From Papilionanthe hookeriana x Papilionanthe teres (Eukaryota > Streptophyta > Magnoliopsida > Asparagales > Orchidaceae): DNA of 64,000 nt. A program made the position numbers and the translations under genes. Within the stretch, counting starts at the first letter, position 1, and each line of letters opens with the position of its first letter. Shown here one piece after another: positions 55,815 through 64,000 of this stretch. Under the pieces are notes generated by a model. The model searched no databases. It worked only from the letters and a program-made list of their open reading frames with translations, and was not told where the DNA came from. The stretch spans positions 77,937,452 through 78,001,451 of the forward strand of contig CM040424.1 in assembly GCA_022702705.1 (NCBI GenBank), written 5' to 3'.

Positions 55815-58800
55815 ATGGAACCAGCGCCGCCTCGTCCTACTCCGTCGTCCGCTTGTCCTCCCCAGTCTGCGCCGGACTCCTGCTGGAGCACGATAGTTCA
55901 GAAGAAACCCCAACCCGCCTCTCCTCTGCCAAACAACGTCTTCGGTGACTGCAAATCGAGCAAGGGCATTTCTGTCGCCGTTGTGGATGCCAGCGCTATA
56001 ATTCACGGCGATAAGCTCTCAGGCTGCGCCGATAAGTTCGTATCGGTGAGAGAGGTTGTCGACGAGGTTAGGGATTCGGTTTCTCGTCAGAGACTCGCTC
56101 ACCTTCCTTTTTTCGTCGAGACTATGGAGCCCTCTGCTGACGCCATCAAGAAAAGTTAGCCCTATGAGCTTATGTATATATGCATCGAAAGTTTCTTGGA
56201 TAGTTATGATGTGTTTTCTAAATTTATTATTGATATTAAGTTTTTGTAACTTATCAGATCAGCTCATTGGATTGTGAAGCTTTTAAATTATTTTTTATTG
56301 CAAATAAGATGATATGCTGGAATTTTGATTCATTAATTCGTTTGAAATAACTATTGTTATGCTGACACAGTTGTCAAGTTTGCAAGGGAGACGGGCGATT
56401 TGCAGACTTTATCAGATGTTGATCTTAAGCTTATAGCTCTAACATATATGTTGGAAGCTCAGATCCATGGAACCAGTCATCTTAGGGATAGCCCACCCTT
56501 GCTTCATGTGGTCAATGTGAAAACCCTCCCAGAGGCTAAAATGCCTGGATGGGGTGATAATGTGCCCAATTTAGCTGAGTGGGAGGCTCTTGAGCAAGTC
56601 TCTGAGGGAGGATTAATGGGGGATTCCAGGATTCTTCCTTTGAAAGATCTGGATGACAATATTATTAAGGCAACTGAGGCTTCTTCCGAGCCTACAGAGC
56701 TGCAGAATGTACATCAGAGTGTTTTAAGATCCAGAAAGTATAATTTTCCTAAGAGGGAAATCAAAATTGAAGGAAAAAAGATGGTTGCAGATGGTGTTGA
56801 TGCCTCCAATGGAGAGGATGTTAATAATGTTGATGATTGGCACCCTGCTGTTAGCCGCAGTACTCACATGAGGTACTTGAGAAGAAAGGCGAGACGGGAG
56901 TCAAGATTGGATGCCATGGTTAATGAACATCCTGTAGGGGAAGACGAGCCATCTAAGAAAGATGAGGTGCAGAACAGTAAATCCATGGGGAATATTATTT
57001 GTTCAGATTTTGAGCAAATGTCGTTGGGTACTGATAATTCCGAGGTTCCACAAGAAGGGGAAGATGTTCATAGTTTAATTGATGAAGATAGCTTGGATAA
57101 TGAAGAAAATGAAAATGATATTTGTGAAATTGTATCAGAAAACTTGGAAGTTTCTAGTAATGCTGATAGCGGTATGAATCCATCATTATTTGATGATGTT
57201 AGCAGTGAGCAGAGTTGGATGATGAGGTCTTTGTCAGATTCAACAGTTGCCTGTATTACTAGTGATTATGCCATGCAGAATGTTATTCTTCAGATCGGTC
57301 TCCGTCTCCTCGCACCGGGAGGAATGCAGATTCGACAATTACATAGGTGGGTTTTAAAATGTCATGCTTGCAATAATGTGACTAGAGAAATCGAAAAAAT
57401 TTTTTGCCCAAAGTGTGGTAATGGTGGCACCTTACGAAAGGTATCTGTGACTGTCGGTGAGAATGGTGTTCTCCTTGCATCTCGTAGACAACGTTTTATT
57501 CTTCGTGGTACAAAGGTAAATTTCTTATTTTGATTTCTTCATTATGGTATCTTTCATACAGTTACATTTTTAATTTATGTGTTTTTATTTCATAATTTTG
57601 TTGTTTTATATTTCTATGAAATGGTGAAAAGTTTTGATATGAAATCACTTTTAAAATATATTGCGGCCTATGTTGGCACTACCATGATTGGAAACTTGGT
57701 TTCATGTAGTTCATTCTAGACAGACAACAAAATAAGATTCTATATCATTTATTAACGGCTGTTGGAAATGAAAATGGAACGGACATGAACTTCAGTAAAT
57801 ATTTTGCTAGAAGAAACTTCTCACCCTTTAAGAAGGTGGTTGGTGGAAGCTTCTACAATTGCGTATTCAGTTTCGTTTAGTTTCTTCTAAACAAACAACA
57901 AGGTCTGATAATCCTTCAAACTAAGTGTATAAAGTTTATTATTGTTCAGCCGTGACTTGATATTATTCTTTAACTTAGGATCAAGTACTATATGACCAAT
58001 TAGGTATTATATTTTTAAGTAACTTTGAAACATTATGTTCTATTATCTGCTAAAGGAACTAGATAGTTGATGTAGGTAGACATTCCTTGACTTTTTGATT
58101 TAACGCTTATGCTCGTTGACTAATTTTTTAAGAGTTTGTTTGAAATCCACTTCAATCTCTTTTATTGTTATTCATGTTCTTGATTTTTTAATATAACCAT
58201 TGTAATTGGTTTTCCAAAATTCACATTTTTTGCAGTATTCACTTCCCCTGCCACAAGGTGGAAGGGATGCTATCACAAAGAATCTAATCTTGAGAGAAGA
58301 TCAACTCCCTCACAAGCTTCTTTACCCCAAAATGAAGAACAAGCCAAACAACAAGGTGAAATTTATTATAATAATTATTAGGAAGATTTAAATACATACC
58401 ACCTAATCCTTATGTATTTACATATCTGAAACCTAAACATCAATTTTTACATATTTGCCATCTTACCTATGTATGGAAAGGTTTTTTTTCACTATCTAAA
58501 AGTTGAAATAGTAGTATTTTTTATGTGATATGAAAGATTTGGATGATGATGCCGTATAAATGCAAAAAATCAAAGTGTAGGTGTTAGATTATGTAAATGC
58601 ATAGGAATTTGGTGGTATGTATGCTTAAGCCCCTATATTTCTTGCAATCTGTCAGGGCACATTGAAGCCTTTTGCTTACGTGCTTCTCATTTTTTTTTCT
58701 TCAGAATGAAGATTTCTTATGTTCGGATGACATATTCTCTAATGTTAGTGAGAAGAGAGCCCCATTGAAGCCTCCTGTGAGGAAAGCTCTTGCACTGTTT

Positions 58801-58848
58801 GGTGGAAAGAGAAACCCTAATGATAATCATTTTTCACGTAAGCATTGA
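55815..58848 (+). CDS. NOB1: NOB1, 20S pre-rRNA endonuclease (PIN domain)
   Basis: Cleaves 20S pre-rRNA at site D in late 40S subunits to make the 18S rRNA 3' end. Exons 55815-56154, 56371-57515, 58236-58355 and 58705-58848 join to 582 aa plus stop, all GT-AG with matching phases. The PIN domain starts near residue 55 (ISVAVVDASAIIHGDKL), with the acidic residues Asp of VVDAS, Glu of REVVDEV and Asp of TLSDVDLKLIAL. A long acidic, poorly conserved middle follows. Then comes the NOB1 zinc ribbon, CHACNN...CPKCGNGGTLRK, with four cysteines, and the conserved tail GGRDAITKNLILREDQLPHK and GKRNPNDNHFSRKH. Arabidopsis NOB1 ends in nearly the same way. The first ATG after the leader was taken as start; a stretch rich in Pro precedes the PIN domain. 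It looks intact. Confidence 0.95.
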
Positions 58849-59440
58849 AGCTCCTTTATTGTTGAAAATTATTTTCTATTTTTCTTTTCTTTTTTTTCTG
58901 ATTTGTTTAATTGGTCTGATTGAGTTGAAAACACTCTTCTGTTGTGTTTTTGTGGGAAGAAATCGCTCTGTTGAGTATTTTTACATCAAACAAGAAATTT
59001 TGTAATGCAATGGTTTTTCTTCTCCTAACAAGGCCTTTTTTTTTATTATTGCACATTGATAATATGTATATGGAAGATTTGCATAAATTCTATTCAATTC
59101 CTATGTATTTACATATCTAACATTGTTATATCATCTTACATATCACATACCAGATGTCATCAAATAATGTATAATATATGATACAAAATGAACTTATTAT
59201 ACAAAAGAGATGGAACCAAGAGAATGTAAAAATGAATTGTAAAAGAAAAAAGATCTATTCTAGCACTCTCACAACCTTACAAGATCAGCAAAAAGATAGA
59301 ACACCCAACTCATAATAGAATCCATATAAAGTGCATACATTCTCCAACTATTTCTTCATAAAATCCAAATGTATGAATCTTATCAATCATTTATTAATCC
59401 ACACTCCAACAATTGGTATGTATGTAAATTCCTTGATGAA
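58849..59440. other. NOB1 3' flank
   Basis: AT-rich 3' UTR and flank. No clear polyadenylation signal was placed. TTCCTATGTATTTACATATCTAA-like text near 59098 resembles intron text at 58410 and 53380-53640, a diffuse repeat. Confidence 0.45.
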
Positions 59441-59450
59441 AAAAAAACGG

Positions 59451-59784
59451 CTATGGAAAAGAAATGAAAATAATTATCAACAATAAGAAACCCCATAACT
59501 CCGCCACAAAACCTACTCTCCTTCCTGAGCTTTTCTTCATTAAACTCTCCACCACTTTCTTTGTGCCATTAATCTTCTCAGAGAGCAACTCACTGAGCTC
59601 CATGGCTTCCTCAGGCTTACTTGGTTTGTAGCTCAAGAGCTACGAGTATTCCGTGAGTAGTTGCAGCATGTAGTGTTATATGTGATTCATATTCATCTCT
59701 TCCTTTTATGAACCTGCTTCCTTCTCTTCCAGTGGCTTCCCCCGTCACCATGGAGCACCTTTTTAGTTGAAATTTATGGTGCAT
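59451..59784 (-). pseudogene. Partial or broken small gene with C-terminal membrane segment
   Basis: Not recognised. Part 1 (59784-59617) is 55 aa from MHHKFQLKRCSMVTGEATG to ITLHAATTHGILVALELQTK. Part 2 (59603-59451) is 50 aa from an ATG in strong context (GCCATGG): MELSELLSEKINGTKKVVES, then a basic patch KKSSGRRVG and a hydrophobic end WGFLLLIIIFISFP. Upstream in the part 2 frame, SYKPSKPEEA overlaps the end of part 1 in another frame. Either a one-base shift broke a single gene, or part 1 is an exon ending at AA|GTAAGC (donor at about 59620). A Harbinger-like element sits right at the upstream end. A tail-anchored protein would fit, but this is only a guess. Confidence 0.35.
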
Positions 59785-59787
59785 TTA

Positions 59788-59993
59788 GGGCCCGTTTGGG
59801 GCAGCTTATAAGTGCAGGCGGCGTTTTGAAAACATCATCTCACCGTTTGGAAAACATGTTTCGGCAGCTTATGTGAAAACGCGGTTGGATTTTTACACTA
59901 AACGCAGGCCGTGGGTCGAACCCCGTGATCTACCTGCAGACTGGGTTTCAAGATGAGCTTCTTATCCTGAAATGCACTGCCCCAAACACACCC
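59788..59993. mobile_element. Harbinger/Tourist-like MITE
   Basis: 206 bp with terminal inverted repeats GGGCCCGTTTGGGGCAG at the left and, as reverse complement of the right end, GGGTGTGTTTGGGGCAG (14 of 17 match). The flanks are TTA and TTG, close to the 3-bp TTA duplication of PIF/Harbinger elements. No ORF. Confidence 0.6.
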
Positions 59994-60062
59994 TTGGTCA
60001 CTAAGTTTGGGGCGTGGCAGTAGAGGTGTGTTGGGGCCTAACCGCACTACTTTTGTGATTTG

Positions 60063-60064
<2 letters not shown>

Positions 60065-60115
<51 letters not shown>

Positions 60116-60247
60116 TGTTTTCGAAGTTGTGCTGGCAAGGCTCGGCTTTACAGCTTGACCTAACTAATTAAGTTTGTTGGATGGGAGAAAGTTATTTGAT
60201 AAAAATTATAATAGTCATTATAACTTCTTGAACAACTTCTTTCAAAC

Positions 60248-60314
<67 letters not shown>
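60065..60314. repeat. Two (TA)n tracts 138 bp apart
   Basis: Tracts at about 60065-60112 and 60251-60314 enclose a unique 138-bp segment. No LINE sequence is attached to either. Confidence 0.85.
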
Positions 60315-60318
<4 letters not shown>

Positions 60319-60870
60319 GTATATATTAATGTTCCCTTACTACTCATGATGTATTTTAGCAATACATTCTAATTGGAAGGAAAATGGGTGACAAAGTTTT
60401 GGATTTATTTTAACATAAGTGTGATGCAATGGTTGATATATTATTCATATATTGCACCTATTTCAAAGTAAATTTAAAATCATGGAAAGTTTTCTCGCTC
60501 AAATTTTGATTAGGATATAGAGACCCAATTTATTAAATTCACATTAAGTCATATTCACTAAATTCATTTTCCTATTAATTTAATTTAATATTTTAATCAC
60601 CAAAGAACTTAAATATAACATTTTAACCTCTCAAAATTTTCACTCAAAATTTTATGAAATGAGTTTAGGAGGGTGATTATAATGAAGAAGTGGTTAAAAT
60701 ATTATATTTAGAATTTATATGAGTAAAATTTTATATTAAATATTTTGGGTGATTGTCGTGTATGACTCCCTATTTTTATAAGATTTATTTAGTAGCAACG
60801 ACATATCATCCTCAGAAAAACTTATCGGGAAATATGATATCCACAGAATGTTTTCATGAGTCCATCGGAT
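60315..60870. other. AT-rich intergenic DNA
   Basis: Nothing recognised. Confidence 0.5.
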
Positions 60871-60873
60871 GTA

Positions 60874-61960
60874 GGGTCTGTTTGGTAGTAGCAGCTAGCA
60901 TTATTTATAATCCGTCGATGCTAGATTATCCTAATAATCCGATAACTGCAGATTATCGTGATAAGTTCTGGCATTGCTTGTTGGTGAGAACTTATTCGAA
61001 TGAACTTTATTTAGTAGTTGTTGCTGGATAAACGACTAAACTGCCCCTGAAGATGTTTATGTAAACAGTAAGAGAAGAAAAATAGATAAAACTGAAGGGC
61101 TTTAACCAAACTTACCAAAAACTTTCATCCAAATTATTTTAAAAGTAAAAGCAAAGTTCCAAAATAGAAAGAGGGCTAATATGACTAGAATTCTTATGCA
61201 TCAGAATACAACAATTCAATAAAGAGCATATAATATGATTCATATATTGAGACTGAAAGAAATAACATATGTATATGCCCTAGTTCGTATACTCCCAAAA
61301 TATGCATTTCTAATCTATTCATTTCTAAAATCAAGACTCTACTCAATAAACAATCTTAAGTGCGAAGCAGGACGAAAAAGCTGTTGTTCGATCATAAGTG
61401 CGAAGCAAGAGGAAACAACAATACGAAGCAGGACGCAAAAATGCGAAACATAAAGAAAAAAATGGGAAGCAGGAAGAAAAAAATCTTTAAAGTGGACGGG
61501 GAATGCGTTGAGAGGAGAAGGTTGAAGGAGAGCTTCGATCCTCTTCTCCCTGGAGCATTTCGTCTTCCAAGGAGACTGCGATCTGGAGCAATCGGGACAG
61601 GAGGGGAATGCAACCGAGGGTTCGAGCCATTTTGAGCTTCGATTTGGAGCGATCGGGACGGGAGGGAGTTCCGCGGGAGTCTGTTTCGTTGGCGAAGGGA
61701 CACAGGGATGACATCACGAACTGGACGAGCTGCGACGAGCTGGGACCGCGACCTGGACGAGCTGCGAAGAAAAGGGCAGACAAGGAAATGCTCTACCTAA
61801 CGCGCGATAATCAACTCCGATCCCACTTGCGATGGTATTAAGGAAAAGTAAGAAGCGCGGTGGCTGCGGTGCGTGAAATTTGACGCGAACGCACTATTCA
61901 AACACAATGGAGGAGGTAGGAAAACGCCGCCGCTCCCCATAAGCTGCCCCAAATGGGCCC
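60874..61960. mobile_element. Candidate Harbinger-like element (1.09 kb)
   Basis: The left end GGGTCTGTTTGGTAG and the right end (reverse complement GGGCCCATTTGGGGCAG) share the GGG-C--TTTGG pattern, and GTA flanks both ends (60871-60873 and 61961-61963). The left 200 bp has the TAATCC/GATAAG text seen in plant Harbinger MITEs. The right half is GC-rich, with GAGCTGCGA and GGGACGGGAGG repeats, and its last 45 bp resemble the MITE at 59788. It could be two elements rather than one. No transposase. Confidence 0.35.
61334..61500 (+). repeat. Degenerate GCGAAGCAGGA repeats
   Basis: GTGCGAAGCAGGACG, GTGCGAAGCAAGAGG, ACGAAGCAGGACGC and GGGAAGCAGGAAG recur within 130 bp. Purine-rich, source unknown. 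Confidence 0.5.
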
Positions 61961-61996
61961 GTAGTCTGGGCATGTCGGCACCGTCGAAGTAGGATG

Positions 61997-62030
61997 TGGT
62001 GGTGGTGGTGGTGGTGGTGGTGATGGTGGT
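61997..62030 (+). repeat. (GGT)n microsatellite
   Basis: Runs of GGTGGT with one GAT interruption. Confidence 0.85.
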
Positions 62031-62631
62031 AACAGGGTTGAGAGGCCGGTGGGGCATGTGAAGTTTGCTAGTTGTATTTGGGCTGGACAGGCTACTGTGC
62101 AGATGGGCTCTTTGGCATTTCGGTTTGGCCCAACAATCTTGATCCAGTTCCATAAAATAATGTGAGGTTTCCATCCCCTGATTTGTGTAAAAATTGCGCG
62201 AAAGGAAAATGGAGAACATAGTTGTTAATTCTCTCATTTGAGGATTTTATCTTAAAAATTATATTCCAATAATTCAAATTAATATTGCATTTCACTTTAC
62301 TTTTTTTAATTGTTTTTAAATTAATTTTTCATTTTACTTATAATTGGAGCTAATAAAGTTTTTCTCCAAAAAAAAAAAAAAAAAAAAAAAAAGAGTGTAA
62401 GTATAAATTTTATATAGAAGAATTTTGATGCCATAATAATATTCATATATAATAGACTATAAAAATTTTAGCTTTTAAAGTAGTTGACAGTTACATTTAA
62501 AAATATTATATGTTATTTCTAGATGATAACAAATTATGATTCATACGTAAAACTAACATATTTATAATTAGAAGAGTTTTTATCATGCTTGTATGTTAAC
62601 CCATTCTGGCAGCTCATCTGGCATGGTTCGT

Positions 62632-62728
62632 TCTAAAAACGCTTGATGAGGCGTTTGGAAACCATGATGCGGTAGCGTTGTTTAAAAATTTATGTTAAAT
62701 GCGGGCCACGAATTCAACCACACGGCCC
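62632..62728. repeat. Partial copy of the 59788 MITE interior
   Basis: GGCGTTTGGAAACCATGATG, GTTAAATGCGGGCCACGAATTC and CGGCCCG parallel the interior of the 59788 element. Its ends are not clear. Confidence 0.4.
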
Positions 62729-62786
62729 GTTTTTCTTCGCGGATCTTTTACTTGTATGCCCCTCTCGGTGCTCCCCTTTCATTAAT

Positions 62787-63120
62787 GTTCTCTCTCTCTC
62801 TCTCTCTCGTTTATTGTGCCCTAGGTCGCGTCTCTCTCAATCGCTACTCTCTCGCAACTCTCTCCCGTGGCAACAAGTTGCCTTTCTTCTTTCCCTCTTC
62901 CCTCCTTTCTCTGGAGGGATTGACTTGCTTCGCTCCTCTTCCTCTTCCCTCCGATCTCCGACTCTCTATCTGTTTACTGTGCTCTCTGTCCTCCCACGTA
63001 TCACCCATTTTTTTCAATGGAATGACTTTCTCTTTGCAATTTGTGGCTTTCTCATTTACAGTTTTAAGTGAGAATTTGGATTTTGTTTTTTTTTTGGCTT
63101 TCTCATTTGTGGCTTGAAGT
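62787..63120 (+). promoter_or_regulatory. Pyrimidine-rich leader-like region
   Basis: (TC)n at 62787-62809 is followed by about 300 bp of C/T-rich sequence with CCCTAGG. This looks like the 5' leader of a gene that would continue right of the window or has decayed. ORFs at 62692-63117 in two frames are low-complexity Leu/Ser/Phe and are not convincing as protein. The repeat array begins about 90 bp further on. Confidence 0.35.
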
Positions 63121-63207
63121 GAAAATTTGGATATTGCAAATTGTGTCTTTCTCTTTATGATTTGAAATTTGAATTTTGTGATTTTATGGTTGAATATGAT
63201 ATGGAAT

Positions 63208-63800
63208 GGGGTTTTATCGTTACCTTTGTTTTTTTATTGTGAATTGCCAAAATGGCTGAAAGGGGCTACTTGATTTGTTGATAGTAATGTTCGGGTGCCC
63301 TACATGTAGTGGCCTCAAAATGAAAAATATGGCATGGGGTTTTATCTATACATGTGATGTTTGAGTGAGAATTTATGAAATGGTTGAAAGAGGGTGCTTA
63401 ACTTGTTGGTAGCATTGTTTGTTTTTGGGTTCCCTGTATGTAATTGCATCAAATGATAAAATTAGGATGGGGTTTTATCTTTTTCTTCCATGTTTAAAAG
63501 AGAATTAGAAAAATGGCTGAAAGGGGGTGCTAGATTTGTTAATAGCAATGTCTCAGGTATCCTGTATGGAATTGCATCAAATGAAAATATGGGATTGAGT
63601 TTTTTCTTTACGTTTGATGTTTAACAGAGAATTTGAAAAAATGTTGAACTTGATTTGTTGATAGTAATGTTTCGGGTGCTCTGTATAGGATTGCATCAAA
63701 TGAGAAATATGAGGTGAGGTTTTATCTTCACTTTTAATGTTTGACAAGAATTTGAAAATTAGTTAAAAACAGGTGCTTCGTTTGTTGATAGCAATGTTGT
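63208..63800 (+). repeat. Tandem array of five ~125-bp units
   Basis: Units start at 63208, 63336, 63469, 63597 and 63716 (spacing 128, 133, 128 and 119), each with GGGGTTTTATC, a GAGAATTTG-AAAATGG-TGAAA block, GGTGCT--ATTTGTTGATAGCAATG and GGATTGCATCAAATGA. Divergence is moderate; the last unit is incomplete. Confidence 0.85.
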
Positions 63801-64000
63801 GGATGTGGAGATAGTGGTGTACGTTGGTTTGTGTGTGGAGGTAGTGGTTGGTGTGTGGTTGTGTTTGTATTAAAGGATGTGTTGGTTGACGTGTAGAGGT
63901 AGTGGTTGGTTTGTGGTTGTGTTTTGTGTTAAAGTATGTGTTGGTGGATGTGGAGAGTTGATGATGTTATAGAAGTGGTGGTTGGTGCATGGTTGTGTTT
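63801..64000 (+). repeat. GT-rich tandem repeats at window end
   Basis: Repeats of the form GAGGTAGTGGTTGGTGTGTGG with a TTAAAGTATGTGTTGG part, period near 60 bp, continue to the end of the window. Confidence 0.7.

Noticed and set aside
61360..61841. Overlapping ORFs on both strands in the GC-rich block
   Set aside because: Same DNA open in four frames because of composition; no domain recognised.
62692..63117. 141-aa ORF
   Set aside because: Leu/Ser/Phe-rich text from pyrimidine-rich DNA; another frame is equally open. Kept only as a leader-like region.
1..64000. CRISPR arrays, operons, bacterial-type genes
   Set aside because: No spaced palindromic repeats; gene structure is eukaryotic throughout.

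Overview
This is nuclear DNA from a flowering plant. It is AT-rich, has GT-AG introns, and carries a plant class-C BEACH-WD40 gene, a plant NOB1 gene, plant L1-type LINEs with an RNase H domain, Ty1-copia and Ty3-gypsy remnants and small transposons. Nothing fixes the species. Very long introns filled with LINE and LTR debris fit lineages such as orchids or other large-intron angiosperms.

Positions 2277-53906 (+) hold the 3' part of one giant gene, a BEACH-domain protein C (BCHC) homologue. Twenty exons (3,903 nt, 1,300 codons plus stop) stay in one open frame across 51.6 kb; the N-terminal part lies left of the window. Coding blocks are at 2277-2471, 4699-6084, 12388-12527, 30163-31069, 37526-39181 and 52268-53906. 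They encode a conserved linker, a PH-BEACH domain, the BEACH domain and C-terminal WD40 repeats. Nineteen of these exons can be joined without difficulty. One junction (5241/5313) has GA where the donor GT should be.

The introns between the blocks are mobile-element deposits. Intron 4 (6.3 kb), intron 5 (17.6 kb) and intron 11 (6.5 kb) each contain an antisense LTR element that carries only a gag gene. The one in intron 11 is split by a second LTR element inserted into its gag. Intron 5 also has an antisense LINE (19280-24090) with endonuclease, reverse transcriptase, zf-RVT and RNase H domains. Introns 5 and 17 contain five copies of an element that carries only a LINE ORF1-like gene (DUF4283 plus CCHC knuckle) and ends in (TA)n. 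The three copies with a complete 5' end have (TA)n on both sides. Intron 17 also has a LINE 3' fragment, a Ty1-copia remnant and a sense LTR fragment.

Positions 55815-58848 (+) hold a complete four-exon NOB1 gene, the nuclease that matures the 3' end of 18S rRNA. It has a TATA box and a telo-box just upstream. Further right are a broken or partial small membrane-protein ORF on the minus strand (59451-59784), Harbinger-like short elements (59788-62730), a pyrimidine-rich leader-like stretch (62780-63120) and a tandem array of about 125-bp units running towards the window end.

The two genes are unrelated in role: membrane trafficking for BCHC and ribosome biogenesis for NOB1. The most unusual content is the ORF1-only LINE-like family with its (TA)n context, and the GA-AG intron in an otherwise intact gene.
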